Positions 25,626 to 37,155 of a DNA stretch of 64,000 bases are shown piece by piece; the first letter of the stretch is position 1, and the number at the start of each line of letters is the position of its first letter. This DNA comes from Methylophaga sp. (GTDB taxonomy: Bacteria; Pseudomonadota; Gammaproteobacteria; Nitrosococcales; Methylophagaceae): the NCBI GenBank assembly GCA_002733505.1, contig NVVW01000009.1, positions 23,369 through 87,368 on the forward strand, written 5' to 3'. The notes below the pieces were generated by a model. The model had not been told where the DNA came from and did no database searches. It worked only from the letters and a program-made list of their open reading frames with translations. The translations under genes and the position numbers were made by a program.

Positions 25626-27166
25626 TTACGGTTAGTAAACAATCATTGAATAGTTTGTTAGCGGGCATGGTCGCTGATCCTGCTGTGCTAGAAGATATTC
25701 AGCTCTCAGCCATTAGTTTGGATAGTCGCTATGTTGTAGCGGGTAGTTTGTTTTTATCATTATCGGCGGATCAGTTACAACGGCTAAACTATTTAGAGCA
25801 AGCCATTGCTTTGGGTGCAAGTGTAGTGCTTTATGAGCAAGAACATGATTTGACATCAAGCGAAATAACCGCATTAGCAAAACAAAACATAGCAGCATAT
25901 GCGGTTAAAGATTTAGCATCAAAGGCTGGCGAAATAGCTGCACGCTTTTATGGTCATCCCTCAATGGCATTAACGGTGATTGCGATTACTGGCACCAATG
26001 GCAAAACATCGGTCAGCCAATTTATCGCACAAAGCTTAGAGTTATTGGGTTTTCCTTGCGGCATTATCGGTACGCTGGGTGTCGGGCGATTAGAACATTT
26101 ATCGGACACAGGTATGACAACGCCCGATCCAGTTATATTGCAGGGTGTTTTAGCGGATTTTTGTCAGCAGAATATCAACTATGTAGTGATTGAAGCATCA
26201 TCCCATGCCTTAGATCAAGGTCGGCTAAATAATGTAATGGTTGATGTGGCTGTGCTAACAAATTTAACTAGAGATCACCTTGATTACCATAAAAATATGG
26301 CTAATTATGCCGCTGCAAAAGCACGCTTGTTTAGTTTTCCTAGTGTCAAGACGGCCATTATAAATAGTACAGATAGTTTCGGTCAGAGCTTGATAAATAC
26401 ATTGTCAGCAACCAAGGCAGTCAAGGTTTGGAGTTACAGTACGCATGATGCTGCGGCTAAATTTTATGCTAAAAATAGTCAAGCAACACGGCAAGGCGTG
26501 CAGTTTGAGCTGGTCAGTAATGTTGGCGAAGCAATAATAACAAGCCCATTGTTAGGCTTTTTTAATAATGAAAATTTATTAGCGACTATTGCCAGCCTAC
26601 TGGCTATTGAAATCCCATTTGAAGACATTATTGCTGTTATTGAACAATGCCACTCAGTTGAAGGCCGAATGCAATGCTACGGTAATAAGCAACAAACGCA
26701 GCTGGTGATTGATTTTGCACATACGCCAGATGCCTTAACACAAGCGCTGCAATCTCTGCGTGCTCATGTGCCAGCAGCAGGTCAACTGTGGTGTGTCTTT
26801 GGCTGCGGTGGTGACCGTGATGCGGGCAAGCGTTCGGCAATGGGGCGCAGTGCAGAACGCTATGCAGATAAGTTGATAGTAACGGATGATAACCCGCGTA
26901 GCGAAGATCCTGCACAGATTGTTAGTGATATTTTATCAGGGGTAACCGCAGTGGATAATGTGCATATAGAGCATGATCGAAAGTTAGCAATCGAGTATGC
27001 GGTTTCACAGGCATCAAGCGATGATATTGTGCTGGTGGCAGGCAAAGGCCATGAGCAGTATCAAGAGATAGCGGGTGTTAAACAGCCTTTTAGCGATGTG
27101 GCTGTTGTGATGGAAGCACTAGCGGCAAATGATAAGCATGATCACAATATAACAGTGGGAGCATAG
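25622..27166 (+). CDS. murE: UDP-MurNAc-tripeptide synthetase MurE
   Basis: 514 residues. An ATP-dependent ligase that adds the third amino acid to UDP-MurNAc-L-Ala-D-Glu. The P-loop is ITGTNGKTSV (about 121-130). The DNPR motif near residue 423 (TDDNPRSEDP) is the one that selects meso-diaminopimelate over lysine, so the peptidoglycan is of the Gram-negative type. The carbamylated-lysine region is seen as NYAAAKARLF. It lies 2 bases before murF. Confidence 0.96.
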   Translation: MITVSKQSLNSLLAGMVADPAVLEDIQLSAISLDSRYVVAGSLFLSLSADQLQRLNYLEQAIALGASVVLYEQEHDLTSSEITALAKQNIAAYAVKDLASKAGEIAARFYGHPSMALTVIAITGTNGKTSVSQFIAQSLELLGFPCGIIGTLGVGRLEHLSDTGMTTPDPVILQGVLADFCQQNINYVVIEASSHALDQGRLNNVMVDVAVLTNLTRDHLDYHKNMANYAAAKARLFSFPSVKTAIINSTDSFGQSLINTLSATKAVKVWSYSTHDAAAKFYAKNSQATRQGVQFELVSNVGEAIITSPLLGFFNNENLLATIASLLAIEIPFEDIIAVIEQCHSVEGRMQCYGNKQQTQLVIDFAHTPDALTQALQSLRAHVPAAGQLWCVFGCGGDRDAGKRSAMGRSAERYADKLIVTDDNPRSEDPAQIVSDILSGVTAVDNVHIEHDRKLAIEYAVSQASSDDIVLVAGKGHEQYQEIAGVKQPFSDVAVVMEALAANDKHDHNITVGA

Positions 27167-27168
27167 CG

Positions 27169-28518
27169 ATGGCGATTTATCTTGCTGAACTAGCGACATT
27201 ATTAGGCTGCAAAGTGCCCACAAATGATGTTGTGGTAATGGGCACGGCGATTGATAGCCGAAAAATAGCAGTCAATAGCTTATTTGTAGCGCTTAAAGGG
27301 GACTCTGTTGACGGTCATGATTATATTGCATCTGCGCGACAAGCAGGTGCCTGCGCGGCGTTAGTTTCTAGTCAACAAAATGATGTGTTGCCACAGCTAG
27401 TAGTTGCAGATGTGGTGAAAGCGTTTGCTCAAATAGCCTGCTATTGGCGACAACAATATAGTGCCAAAGTAGTCGCTATTACCGGTAGCAATGGCAAAAC
27501 AACAGTCAAAGAAATGGTGGCAGCCATTACAAAACAGTGTGGCACGGTGATCGCAACACAAGGCAATTTAAATAATGAGTTGGGTGTACCTCTCACCTTA
27601 ACGCGATTAAATGATGCTGTTGATTATGCCGTCATTGAAATGGGGGCAAATCATGCGGGTGAAATTGCGGGTTTAGTAGCAATGGCGGTTGCTGATGTTG
27701 CTTTAATTAATAATATAGGTGCGGCGCATATTGAAGGTTTCGGTAGTATTAATGGCGTAGCAAAAGCGAAGGCAGAAATTTATGCAGGCTTAACACAGCA
27801 TGCTATCGCCGTGGTCAATAATGATATGTCTTTTGTTGACAGTTGGCAGGCAGAGTTGGCAGGCAAACAAATTATTAGTTTTGCACTAGAAAATGATGCT
27901 GATATTACCGCCCAGAATTTACAACTAGATCCCGATGCCAGTCATTTTATGGTGAAGCTGGATGATGAGTTTCATCATATTAATTTGCCATTGCCAGGTC
28001 TACATAATGTGGCTAATGCTTTAGCTGCTATTAGTGTGACAAAAGCGTTGGATATTGCTCCCGCTGCGATGGTGAAAGGCTTGTCATTAATGGCAAGTGT
28101 GCCACATCGTTTACAGCTTCGAACCGGTGTTAATGGATCACATTTATTGGATGACAGTTATAACGCTAATCCAAGTTCATATCAACCGGCACTACAGGCG
28201 TTAATGGCTTTTCATAGTCAACACTGGTTGGTGTTAGGTGACTTTGCTGAATTAGGTAAAGAGAGCGAGGCGATCCACTACCAAATGGGACTTGATGCTA
28301 AAGAATCCGGCATAACACGCCTTTGGACAATCGGTGTGCAGAGTCGTAATGCAAGTGAGGCGTATGGTGAAGGTGCGCAGCATTTTGACACGATGGATGA
28401 GTTAAAAAAACAGTTGAAAACTGAATTAACAGAGGACGTGACCTGCTTGATAAAAGGCTCACGTTTTATGCAGTTAGATAAGTTGGCTGACGCACTAGCC
28501 GTAGTGGGAGAGCACTAA
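27169..28518 (+). CDS. murF: UDP-MurNAc-tripeptide--D-Ala-D-Ala ligase MurF
   Basis: 449 residues. It joins the D-Ala-D-Ala made by Ddl to the tripeptide, completing the pentapeptide precursor. The Mur ligase P-loop is [13 protein letters not shown] (about 104-116). [26 protein letters not shown] and the C-terminal [10 protein letters not shown] are MurF signatures. It shares one base with mraY. Confidence 0.96.
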   Translation: MAIYLAELATLLGCKVPTNDVVVMGTAIDSRKIAVNSLFVALKGDSVDGHDYIASARQAGACAALVSSQQNDVLPQLVVADVVKAFAQIACYWRQQYSAKVVAITGSNGKTTVKEMVAAITKQCGTVIATQGNLNNELGVPLTLTRLNDAVDYAVIEMGANHAGEIAGLVAMAVADVALINNIGAAHIEGFGSINGVAKAKAEIYAGLTQHAIAVVNNDMSFVDSWQAELAGKQIISFALENDADITAQNLQLDPDASHFMVKLDDEFHHINLPLPGLHNVANALAAISVTKALDIAPAAMVKGLSLMASVPHRLQLRTGVNGSHLLDDSYNANPSSYQPALQALMAFHSQHWLVLGDFAELGKESEAIHYQMGLDAKESGITRLWTIGVQSRNASEAYGEGAQHFDTMDELKKQLKTELTEDVTCLIKGSRFMQLDKLADALAVVGEH

Positions 28519-29600
28519 TGTTACTAATGCTAAGTGAATATTTGAGTCAATTTCATAGTGGCTTCACCGTATTCCAATATTTAACACTGCGCTCAATATT
28601 GGGTGTGATGACGGCGTTGGGTATTGCCTTAATTGTCGGTCCAACCATGATTCGTCACCTTAGTTTCAAGCAAATTGGCCAAGTGATCAGGGATGATGGG
28701 CCAGAGTCACATTTAAGCAAAGCCGGTACGCCAACCATGGGTGGCGCACTTATTTTAGTAGCGATTGCGGTAAGCACATTGTTATGGGCAGATTTGTCGA
28801 ATAAATATATTTGGGTGGTGCTGGCGGTGACACTAGGATTTGGCATTATTGGCTTTATTGATGATTACATAAAATTAGTACGACAAGATCCACAGGGCTT
28901 AAAAAGTCGATACAAATACTTTTGGCAATCCGTTGTGGGTGCAGGAGCAGCGATATTTTTATTTATGACGGTATCCATGCCCGCAGAAACCGAACTTATT
29001 ATTCCATTCTTCAAAAACATCATTATTCCAATGGGTGCATGGTATATGTTGCTGACCTATCTGGTGATCGTCGGCACTAGCAATGCGGTGAATTTAACAG
29101 ATGGGCTAGATGGTTTGGCCATTATGCCAACGGTGATGATTGCAGCAGCATTAGGTTTGTTTAGCTATTTAACAGGTCATGCGGAATTTTCACGTTACCT
29201 TTCTATTCCGCACATTCCAAACGCGGGAGAATTAACGGTATTTTGTGCGGCAATGATAGGTTCGGGCTTGGGGTTTCTCTGGTTTAACACCTATCCTGCT
29301 CAAGTGTTTATGGGCGATATTGGCGCCTTAGCATTAGGTGCTGCTTTGGGTACTGTTGCCGTGTTAGTAAGACAGGAGCTGGTATTGCTGATCATGGGCG
29401 GTGTTTTTGTAATGGAAACCTTATCGGTAGTAGTGCAAGTAGTGTCCTATAAAATGCGTGGTAAACGGGTGTTCTTAATGGCACCTATTCATCATCATTA
29501 TGAATTAAAAGGCTGGCCAGAACCGCGTATTATTGTGCGGTTTTGGATCATTACCGTGTTCTTAGTGCTAGTAGGCTTAGCGAGCTTGAAACTTAGATGA
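28518..29600 (+). CDS. mraY: Phospho-N-acetylmuramoyl-pentapeptide transferase MraY
   Basis: 360 residues, ten membrane helices. It transfers phospho-MurNAc-pentapeptide to undecaprenyl phosphate, making lipid I at the inner membrane. Catalytic-site motifs are GFIDDYIKL (about 114-122), TDGLDGLA (about 194-201) and the C-terminal [13 protein letters not shown]. All are intact. It overlaps murD by 4 bases. Confidence 0.97.
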   Translation: MLLMLSEYLSQFHSGFTVFQYLTLRSILGVMTALGIALIVGPTMIRHLSFKQIGQVIRDDGPESHLSKAGTPTMGGALILVAIAVSTLLWADLSNKYIWVVLAVTLGFGIIGFIDDYIKLVRQDPQGLKSRYKYFWQSVVGAGAAIFLFMTVSMPAETELIIPFFKNIIIPMGAWYMLLTYLVIVGTSNAVNLTDGLDGLAIMPTVMIAAALGLFSYLTGHAEFSRYLSIPHIPNAGELTVFCAAMIGSGLGFLWFNTYPAQVFMGDIGALALGAALGTVAVLVRQELVLLIMGGVFVMETLSVVVQVVSYKMRGKRVFLMAPIHHHYELKGWPEPRIIVRFWIITVFLVLVGLASLKLR

Positions 29601-30940
29601 ATCTTATGGCTACTAAAATCACACAACAATCCATTGTCATTGTTGGCTTAGGTCAAACAGGGTTATCGTGTGCACGATTTTTAACTCAGAAAGGCTTTGC
29701 AGTAGCTATTATGGATAGCCGTGAACAACCACCTGCATTAGGTATTCTTCAGCAAGAACACCCTGAAATTATAGTAAAAACGGGTGGTTTTGATGCAAGT
29801 TGGTTACAGCAAGCCGATATGATTGTATTGAGCCCAGGTGTTGATCCACGTGATGAGGCTATTGAAGCTGCCAAACAAAGTGGTGTTGAAATTGTGGGCG
29901 ATGTGGAATTATTTGCACGTTTTAGCAATGCCCCTATCGTTGCTATTACAGGCTCCAATGGCAAAAGCACCGTTACAACCTTGCTGGCTGCTATGGCGGG
30001 CGAAGCGGGTAAAAATTGTAAAATAGGGGGTAACTTGGGTACGCCCAGCCTAGATTTGATTAGCGAACCTGCCCCCGATTTTTATATTGTAGAGCTATCA
30101 AGCTTTCAATTGGAAACAGTCAGTTCATTGAATGCCTTTGTCTCGACTGTGTTGAATATCAGCCCCGATCATATGGATCGTTATAACAGCACACAAGATT
30201 ATCAAAATACCAAAGCAAAAATATACAGTGGCGATGGCGTTATGGTGATCAATGTGGATGATGCCTTTGTAAACCAATTATCTCGACAACAGCGAAATAC
30301 CATCACCTTTGGTTTAGATGCTGATTTTAGTGTTATTACTAAACAGGGTGAACAGTGGTTAGCAGAGCAAGGTCTACCACTAATTGAAGTCAATAAGCTG
30401 AAAATTATTGGCAAGCATAATATCGACAATGCCTTGGCGGCATTAGCATTGGGATCAGCAATGGCATTGCCTATGCCCGCTATGCTTACAGCATTGCAGC
30501 AGTATTCAGGTTTGCCACATCGTTGTCGCCTAGTAGGTGCAAATAATGGTGTACGTTGGTTTAATGACTCTAAAGCAACCAATGTAGGAGCCTGTATTGC
30601 TGCAATAGAAGGGCTTGCCAATGCAAGCGATCTTATTCTGATTGCAGGCGGTGAAGCTAAGGATCAAGATTTTTCAGAATTAACAGCTACACTACAGCAG
30701 CATGTACGCGCTGTGATTTTATTAGGGCAAGATGCACAATTAATGGCAGCATCGATTCCTCAACAAGTTGAACTCTATTTTGTGACTTCGTTACAGCAGG
30801 CTGTATCGAAAGCCAAAGAAATAGCCAAGGCAGGCGACAATGTACTGTTATCACCTGCGTGTGCCAGTTTTGATATGTTTAGTGGTTACGCAGAGCGTGG
30901 CGATACATTTGAATCCTTAGTAAAGGAGCAGTGTTTATAA
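29597..30940 (+). CDS. murD: UDP-MurNAc-L-alanine--D-glutamate ligase MurD
   Basis: 447 residues. It adds D-glutamate to UDP-MurNAc-L-Ala. The N-terminal UMP-binding fold begins [17 protein letters not shown]. The P-loop is [13 protein letters not shown] (about 116-128). The motif LPHRC and [10 protein letters not shown] follow. A second in-frame ATG at 29606 could also be the start; neither has a distinct Shine-Dalgarno. The stop shares a base with the ftsW start (TAATG). Confidence 0.96.
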   Translation: MNLMATKITQQSIVIVGLGQTGLSCARFLTQKGFAVAIMDSREQPPALGILQQEHPEIIVKTGGFDASWLQQADMIVLSPGVDPRDEAIEAAKQSGVEIVGDVELFARFSNAPIVAITGSNGKSTVTTLLAAMAGEAGKNCKIGGNLGTPSLDLISEPAPDFYIVELSSFQLETVSSLNAFVSTVLNISPDHMDRYNSTQDYQNTKAKIYSGDGVMVINVDDAFVNQLSRQQRNTITFGLDADFSVITKQGEQWLAEQGLPLIEVNKLKIIGKHNIDNALAALALGSAMALPMPAMLTALQQYSGLPHRCRLVGANNGVRWFNDSKATNVGACIAAIEGLANASDLILIAGGEAKDQDFSELTATLQQHVRAVILLGQDAQLMAASIPQQVELYFVTSLQQAVSKAKEIAKAGDNVLLSPACASFDMFSGYAERGDTFESLVKEQCL

Positions 30941-32064
30941 TGCCTCTTAGTATCGACCGAACATTATTATTTGTGGTTAGTAGCTTATTAGCACTAGGTT
31001 TAGTAATGGTGGGATCTGCATCTATTAGCACCGCCGCCAGTCAATTGGACCAACCTTTTTATTATTTTAATCGACAAGTTATTTTTGCCGTAATCGGACT
31101 GGGGTTGGCTTGGGCTGTAGCAACAGTACAACTGTCTTTTTGGCAAAAAAATGCCCCTTATTTATTAATGATAGGTATCGCATTACTGGTTTTAGTGCTC
31201 ACGCCAGTAGGTCGTGAAGTAAACGGTAGTAAACGCTGGTTGCCACTGGGTCCCATTAATATGCAAGTGGCTGAATTAATAAAATTATTTTCTATTATCT
31301 ATATAGCGGATTATTTGCAGCGTCATCACCAGCAATTACGCGGTTCATTTTTCAAAGTGATGGGGCCTTTATTTTTGCTAGGTATTGCTGCGATATTGTT
31401 GTTACTGCAACCCGATTTAGGCTCCGTGGTAGTGATTTTATCGGTGGTGATAGCAATGATGTTTTTAGGCGGTGCTCGACTCGATGTATTTGTAGCATTA
31501 TTGGCGATACTGGCGGGCTTGTTTTCATTGATGATTTGGCTAGTGCCGTGGCGTTTAGAACGCTTAAAGATTTTTATGGATCCATGGGCAGATCCTTTTG
31601 GAAGTGGTTTTCAATTAACGCAAGCTTTAATCGCCTTTGGACGTGGAGATTGGCTAGGTGTGGGCTTGGGTAGTAGTATGCAAAAACTATTTTACTTACC
31701 CGAAGCACATACTGATTTTCTATATGCAATTTTAGCTGAAGAATTAGGCTTGATAGGGGCATTAAGTGTGCTCACGCTATTTGCAGTATTAATTTGGCGT
31801 GCCTTTGCCATTGGCCGTGCAGCTGAATTAGCAGGTCAAGTATTTGCATCACAAATAGCCTATGGCATTGGTCTGTGGATTGGTTTACAAGCCTGCGTCA
31901 ATATGGGTGTCAATATGGGTGCTTTGCCCACCAAGGGACTGACTTTGCCATTTATGAGCTATGGCGGCAGTAGCTTAGTTATTGTTTGTATTGCGATCGC
32001 TTTATTATTTAGAGTTGATATTGAAACACGTTATCCCGAAAAATCAGCAGTGAGGGTGAAATGA
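30940..32064 (+). CDS. ftsW: Septal peptidoglycan polymerase FtsW
   Basis: 374 residues, about ten membrane helices. A SEDS-family glycosyltransferase that polymerises lipid II at the septum with FtsI. Motifs are GREVNGSKRWLPLG, LLLQPDLGSVVVI, EAHTDFLYAILAEELG and LPFMSYGGSSL. The frame opens at a GTG (30931), but the ATG at 30940 has GGAG at 30925-30928 and forms TAATG with the murD stop, so it is preferred. It overlaps murG by 4 bases. Confidence 0.96.
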   Translation: MPLSIDRTLLFVVSSLLALGLVMVGSASISTAASQLDQPFYYFNRQVIFAVIGLGLAWAVATVQLSFWQKNAPYLLMIGIALLVLVLTPVGREVNGSKRWLPLGPINMQVAELIKLFSIIYIADYLQRHHQQLRGSFFKVMGPLFLLGIAAILLLLQPDLGSVVVILSVVIAMMFLGGARLDVFVALLAILAGLFSLMIWLVPWRLERLKIFMDPWADPFGSGFQLTQALIAFGRGDWLGVGLGSSMQKLFYLPEAHTDFLYAILAEELGLIGALSVLTLFAVLIWRAFAIGRAAELAGQVFASQIAYGIGLWIGLQACVNMGVNMGALPTKGLTLPFMSYGGSSLVIVCIAIALLFRVDIETRYPEKSAVRVK

Positions 32065-33137
32065 TGACAACTCAAGCGTTGATAATGGCGGGAGGAACGG
32101 GCGGACATGTGTTTCCAGCTTTGGCTGTGGCTGCCGCTTTGCAACAACACCATGTCAATATCGCATGGATAGGTACAGAAAAAGGTATCGAAGCCAAACT
32201 TGTCCCCGAGGCAGGCTATTCTTTACATTTTATACAGGTGCAAGGTTTGCGTGGTAATGGCTTGTTAGGCTGGTTATTGGCACCTTTCAAATTAGTTAAA
32301 TCTATCTACGAAGCAATGCGGATCATTCAACATGTGAAACCCGATGTGGTATTGGGCTTGGGCGGTTTTGCATCTGGCCCAGGTGGCGTTGCCGCGTGGC
32401 TATTAAGGAAACCATTGGTTATTCATGAACAAAATGCCATTCCCGGTCTAACCAACCGTTTGCTATCTAAATTAGCTAACCGTGTATTAGAAGGTTTTGA
32501 TAATAGCTTTGTAAATATCAATGATGCTATCTGGGTTGGTAACCCTGTTAGAGCCAGTATTGAAGCTTTGCCTGCACCGGAACAGCGATTTGAGGGGCGA
32601 TTAGGTCCAATAAAATTACTGATTTTAGGTGGCAGTTTAGGTGCAAAAGCATTAAATGAAGTTGTACCACAGGCTCTGGCATTAGTAGAACAAGATATTG
32701 ACGTTATCCATCAATGCGGTGAGCGTCACTTAACTGATTGTAAATTAAGCTATCAGCAAGCAGGTGTCGAGGCTGAGATAACCACATTTATTGATGATAT
32801 GCCCACAGCATATGCCAAGGCAGATTTAGTAATTTGCCGTGCGGGCGCATTGACTGTTGCCGAGCTTTCAGTGGCAGGTGTGGGCGCATTGTTAGTGCCT
32901 TATCCTTATGCGGTTGATGATCATCAAACGCATAATGCACAGGCTTTAGTTGCCGCTGGAGCCGCTTATTTGATGGCAGAAAACACACTAACAGTAGCAA
33001 CACTGGCTGAAAAGATTAAGCAGTGTATTAATGACCGAGCACAATTGAAAGATATGGCTATTGCTGCCTGCACACAAGCTAAGCTAGGAACAGCAGAGCA
33101 AATTTCATCTATCTGTCTGGAGTTAGCACATGGATAA
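32061..33137 (+). CDS. murG: UDP-GlcNAc:lipid I GlcNAc transferase MurG
   Basis: 358 residues. A GT-B glycosyltransferase that adds GlcNAc to lipid I, making lipid II on the inner face of the inner membrane. G-loops are [13 protein letters not shown] (about 10-22) and [11 protein letters not shown] (near 190). The donor-binding segment is [10 protein letters not shown], followed by [14 protein letters not shown]. Its end overlaps murC by 8 bases. Confidence 0.97.
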   Translation: MMTTQALIMAGGTGGHVFPALAVAAALQQHHVNIAWIGTEKGIEAKLVPEAGYSLHFIQVQGLRGNGLLGWLLAPFKLVKSIYEAMRIIQHVKPDVVLGLGGFASGPGGVAAWLLRKPLVIHEQNAIPGLTNRLLSKLANRVLEGFDNSFVNINDAIWVGNPVRASIEALPAPEQRFEGRLGPIKLLILGGSLGAKALNEVVPQALALVEQDIDVIHQCGERHLTDCKLSYQQAGVEAEITTFIDDMPTAYAKADLVICRAGALTVAELSVAGVGALLVPYPYAVDDHQTHNAQALVAAGAAYLMAENTLTVATLAEKIKQCINDRAQLKDMAIAACTQAKLGTAEQISSICLELAHG

Positions 33138-34548
33138 ACTGACCTCAGCCATGCAAAGTCGTGTCAAACATATCCACTTTATTGGTATCGGTGGTGTCGG
33201 CATGAGTGGTATAGCAGAAGTATTGCTTAACCTAGGCTACCAAATTTCCGGCTCTGATCTACAAGAAAATGCTTTAATTCAGCATTTACGTCAATTAGGT
33301 GCAACGGTGATGATTGGCCATGATGCCAGTCACTTATCCGGCACAGATGTGGTGGTGGTGACTACGGCAATCAATGCTGATAACCCAGAGTTATTAACGG
33401 CTAAAGCGCTTCGCATTCCAGTGGTGCCACGAGCCGAAATGTTAGCAGAATTAATGCGCTTTAGTTACGGCATTGCCGTTGCCGGCACACATGGTAAAAC
33501 CACCACAACCAGCTTGCTGGCAGCATTATTAAGTGAAGGTGAATTAGATCCTACTTTTGTTATTGGTGGCCGATTAAATAGTGCGGGCAGTAATGCCCGT
33601 TTGGGCAGCGGTCGCTATCTTGTAGCCGAAGCAGATGAAAGCGATGCGTCATTTTTATACCTGCAACCGGTGATAGCGGTGGTGACTAATATTGATCAAG
33701 ATCATATGGTAACGTATGGAGGCGATTTTAATAAGTTGAAAGCCACCTTTATTGAGTTTTTGCATCATTTGCCATTTTACGGTATGGCGGTGATGTGCAT
33801 TGATGATCCGGTGATCAATGAGATCTTGGATGAGGTTACCCGCCCTGTTTTAACGTATGGCAGTGGCGATGATGCCGATTTCCAGCTTACAAAACTACAC
33901 CAAGCGCAAGGTATTAGCCATTTTACGGTGATTGATAAAAAAAATAACGACCAGTTTGATATTACACTGACGATGCCGGGCGAACACAATGCGCTTAATG
34001 CGGTAGCAGCATTGGCAATTGCCCGAAATTTAGGGGTGTCGATTGAAGCATGTCAGCGCGCGATGAATAATTTTGCGGGCATTGGTCGACGTTTTAATAT
34101 TATGGGTGAGCTGGTGGTAGATGCTGGCAACGTGCTGTTAATTGATGATTATGGACATCATCCTACCGAGCTTGCTGCCACCTTTGCCGCCACTAGAGCA
34201 AGCTGGTCTGATCGTCGTTTAGTGGTGGTATTTCAACCGCATCGTTATAGTCGTACCCGTGATCTATTTGATGATTTTGCCCAAGTGCTATCAACCGTTG
34301 ATGTGTTAGTGATGTTAGAAGTTTACCCTGCCGGTGAAACCGTAATAGCGGGCGCAGACAGCAAAAGTCTGTGTCGCGCTATTCGTTTGCGCGGCCAGGT
34401 TGAGCCGGTCTTTGCTGAAAGCGAACAAGCGCTCTATAAGATTTTACCGGGTTTGTTAAGTGATAATGATGTGTTGCTGACCTTGGGCGCGGGCGATATT
34501 GGTAGCATGGCGCGTCAGTTAGAACTACGGTTGGGAGGGCAACAATAA
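33130..34548 (+). CDS. murC: UDP-MurNAc--L-alanine ligase MurC
   Basis: 472 residues. First of the Mur ligases, adding L-alanine to UDP-MurNAc. The N-terminal nucleotide fold is [18 protein letters not shown]. The P-loop is [14 protein letters not shown] (about 117-130). [10 protein letters not shown] and [10 protein letters not shown] are MurC signatures. It begins 8 bases before the murG stop and shares one base with murB. Confidence 0.97.
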   Translation: MDKLTSAMQSRVKHIHFIGIGGVGMSGIAEVLLNLGYQISGSDLQENALIQHLRQLGATVMIGHDASHLSGTDVVVVTTAINADNPELLTAKALRIPVVPRAEMLAELMRFSYGIAVAGTHGKTTTTSLLAALLSEGELDPTFVIGGRLNSAGSNARLGSGRYLVAEADESDASFLYLQPVIAVVTNIDQDHMVTYGGDFNKLKATFIEFLHHLPFYGMAVMCIDDPVINEILDEVTRPVLTYGSGDDADFQLTKLHQAQGISHFTVIDKKNNDQFDITLTMPGEHNALNAVAALAIARNLGVSIEACQRAMNNFAGIGRRFNIMGELVVDAGNVLLIDDYGHHPTELAATFAATRASWSDRRLVVVFQPHRYSRTRDLFDDFAQVLSTVDVLVMLEVYPAGETVIAGADSKSLCRAIRLRGQVEPVFAESEQALYKILPGLLSDNDVLLTLGAGDIGSMARQLELRLGGQQ

Positions 34549-35438
34549 TGGTTGCTTTAGCCAATACATTGCAAGGCGAATTACGGATCAATGAGCCTTT
34601 AGCTAAACATACCTCATGGCGTGTCGGTGGCATTGCCCAGCAATTTTATCGCCCTGCAAGTGCAGAAGATTTGGCGCTATTTTTATCGCAGTTACCCGAG
34701 TCTGAGCCAGTGCTTTGGTTAGGTCTAGGTAGTAATTTGTTGGTACGTGACGGCGGTTTTGCAGGCACAGTGATTGCGACTGCTGGTGTGCTAAATTCTG
34801 TAGAAATAACAGGCAATATTGTTTATGCAGAGGTAGGCGTTTCGTGTGGCAAGATGGCTAGGAAGCTTGCCAAGTTAGGATTAAGCGGCGTTTCATTTCT
34901 AGCAGGTATTCCTGGCACATTAGGGGGTGCATTAGCAATGAATGCCGGTGCCCATGACGGTGAAACATGGCAATTAGTCACATCGGTGACAACGGTTGAT
35001 CGCCAAGGTGTGTTACGCCAACGCTTACCAGCAGATTTTACGGTGTCCTACCGCCATGTAGAGCTTCCTCAAGGTGAATGGTTTGTATCGGCTGAGTTAA
35101 CGCTGGCAGCGGGTGACGCTCAAATAGAATCAGCTAAAATTAAAGCCTTACTCAAACATCGTAATACTACGCAACCAACTAATCAACCCTGTGCGGGTTC
35201 CGTTTTCCGTAATCCACAAAATGATTTCTCAGGTCGGTTAATTGAAGAAATGGGATTGAAAGGCTTAACTATCGGTGGTGCAAGCGTATCTGAAAAACAT
35301 GCCAACTTCATTATCAATGATGGCACCGCAACAGCAGCAGATATTGAAAATTTGATTTTGTTATTACAACAGAAAATTGAGCAACAATATGGCGTGAGAT
35401 TGCAGCCAGAAGTACATATTGTAGGCGAGGCGGCATGA
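34548..35438 (+). CDS. murB: UDP-N-acetylenolpyruvoylglucosamine reductase MurB
   Basis: 296 residues. An FAD enzyme that reduces UDP-enolpyruvyl-GlcNAc to UDP-MurNAc. HTSWRVGGIAQQFY and LGLGSNLLVRDGGFAG form the FAD site, FLAGIPGTLGGALAMNAGAHDGE follows, and GSVFRNP has the catalytic serine. The short length and missing extra loop point to the type II group common in dcw clusters. A strong GGGAGG precedes the start. Confidence 0.95.
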   Translation: MVALANTLQGELRINEPLAKHTSWRVGGIAQQFYRPASAEDLALFLSQLPESEPVLWLGLGSNLLVRDGGFAGTVIATAGVLNSVEITGNIVYAEVGVSCGKMARKLAKLGLSGVSFLAGIPGTLGGALAMNAGAHDGETWQLVTSVTTVDRQGVLRQRLPADFTVSYRHVELPQGEWFVSAELTLAAGDAQIESAKIKALLKHRNTTQPTNQPCAGSVFRNPQNDFSGRLIEEMGLKGLTIGGASVSEKHANFIINDGTATAADIENLILLLQQKIEQQYGVRLQPEVHIVGEAA

Positions 35439-36376
35439 TGGAGCGCGCAGTGTCAACGGCAACGGATTTTGGCAAGGTAGCTGTGCTTATGGGCGGCAGC
35501 TCTGCGGAGCGTGACATTTCGCTTATCAGCGGACAAGCAGTGTTGGAAGCTTTGTTAGAGCAAGGAGTCAATGCTTATAAAGTTGATACGGCGAATGATG
35601 TTAGCGTTCAGCTACAACAAGGTAAGTTTGATAGAGCCTTTATTGCCCTACACGGTCGTGGTGGTGAAGACGGTGAGATCCAAGGTGTTCTGAGCTCATT
35701 GTCGATCCCCTTCACCGGCAGTGATATGACCGGTGCCGTATTGTCGATGAATAAAATGATCAGTAAACAGATTTGGTTGCAGCAAGGTTTGCCGACAGCA
35801 CAATTTGAACAAGTCACGATGAGCACCGATGTAAACGATATTGCAATGCGGATAGGCCTGCCGCTATTTATCAAGCCAGTGAATGAAGGTTCTAGTATAG
35901 GTATGAGCAAGGTGAATTCAGTGGCTGAATTATCACAAGCCATCGCACTAGCGACGGAATATGACGCTGAAGTGATTGCAGAACAATGGATTGACGGTGA
36001 AGAATATACGATAGCGATATTAAAAAACGTTGCTTTACCCACCATACAACTAAAAACACCGAATGAATTCTATGATTTTGAAGCTAAGTATCAAGCAGAT
36101 ACCACGGAGTATTTGTGTCCTTGTGGTTTAAGTGAACAAGAAGAGCAACAGTGTCAGCAAATGGCAAAAGAGGCCTTTAATAGTTTACGGATGAACGGTT
36201 GGGGACGGATTGATTTTATGCAAGATAAGCAGGGTCAGTTCTACCTGCTAGAAGCCAATAGCATTCCCGGTATGACCGATCATAGCTTAGTGCCTATGGC
36301 GGCTAAACAAGCAGGTTTGTCATTTGCCGACTTGGTGTGGCAGATATTAGAAACCAGCATGGAGGACACCGAATAA
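35435..36376 (+). CDS. ddl: D-alanine--D-alanine ligase
   Basis: 313 residues. An ATP-grasp ligase making D-Ala-D-Ala for MurF. Motifs are VLMGGSSAERDISLISG (about 13-29), ALHGRGGEDGEIQG, KPVNEGSSIGMSK, DFEAKYQ, and EANSIPGMTDHSLVP with the magnesium ligands. The length and position match the DdlB type of dcw clusters. Its start overlaps murB by 4 bases and its stop shares one base with ftsQ. Confidence 0.96.
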   Translation: MMERAVSTATDFGKVAVLMGGSSAERDISLISGQAVLEALLEQGVNAYKVDTANDVSVQLQQGKFDRAFIALHGRGGEDGEIQGVLSSLSIPFTGSDMTGAVLSMNKMISKQIWLQQGLPTAQFEQVTMSTDVNDIAMRIGLPLFIKPVNEGSSIGMSKVNSVAELSQAIALATEYDAEVIAEQWIDGEEYTIAILKNVALPTIQLKTPNEFYDFEAKYQADTTEYLCPCGLSEQEEQQCQQMAKEAFNSLRMNGWGRIDFMQDKQGQFYLLEANSIPGMTDHSLVPMAAKQAGLSFADLVWQILETSMEDTE

Positions 36377-37155
36377 TGGTAAGAAAAGCAAAACGCGGTG
36401 CCAGTCGTAAACAGGTAAAAAAACAACGCCAACCAATTGTTTGGAGCACGTTAATTCAGCCTGTAGCAATTATGTTAACGCTTATTGCGGTGATTGCTGG
36501 GCTTAGTTATACGCAGCAAACTGCCACCTTGCCAATATTGCATGTCACTGTTGATGGCAAATTTGTACATGTTGATAAGGAAGCATTAGTAAAAGCGGTT
36601 ACCCCTTATGCAACCGGTAGCTTTTTAAGTGTAAATGTAGCTAGTTTACGAGAAGCAGGAGAAGCATTGCCTTGGGTCAAACAAATCCAAGTTCGACGGG
36701 TATGGCCAGATAGTTTGCACTTGATTGTTGAAGAACAGGTGGCGGTAGCAAGATGGAAAGATAATTGGTTAGTCAATACCAAAGGTGAAACTTTCTTATC
36801 TAAAAAGAAAGATATTCCTCAAGGTTTAGCCGTGTTGGATGGGCCAGCAAGCAGTCATGAAATAGTGGTGCAACGCTATCAATCAATGGCAAGGGTATTG
36901 GCACAACAAAATTTAGCTATTACCCATTTAACAATGGATCTACGTCGATCATGGAGTTTGACATTGAATAATGAAATCAAGGTGGTGCTAGGTCGCGCCA
37001 ATAGTGAACAACGTTTTGCACGATTTATACGGGTTTATCAAAAAGAGTTCAAGCAATATGAAGATCAAATTGCAGTAATGGATATGCGATACACCAATGG
37101 CTTAGCAGTGATCTGGAAGCAAGGGCAAAAACCAAACGTTAGTGGAACAGTTTAA
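36376..37155 (+). CDS. ftsQ: Cell division protein FtsQ
   Basis: 259 residues. A short basic cytoplasmic tail (KAKRGASRKQVKKQR), one membrane helix (about 31-50), a POTRA domain (about 56-125, LPILHVTVDGKFVHVDKEALV) and the FtsQ beta domain. It recruits FtsL and FtsB to the septum. The frame continues 13 codons upstream into ddl, but the ATG at 36376 has GGAGG at 36361-36365, forms TAATG with the ddl stop, and gives the normal basic N-terminus. Confidence 0.94.
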   Translation: MVRKAKRGASRKQVKKQRQPIVWSTLIQPVAIMLTLIAVIAGLSYTQQTATLPILHVTVDGKFVHVDKEALVKAVTPYATGSFLSVNVASLREAGEALPWVKQIQVRRVWPDSLHLIVEEQVAVARWKDNWLVNTKGETFLSKKKDIPQGLAVLDGPASSHEIVVQRYQSMARVLAQQNLAITHLTMDLRRSWSLTLNNEIKVVLGRANSEQRFARFIRVYQKEFKQYEDQIAVMDMRYTNGLAVIWKQGQKPNVSGTV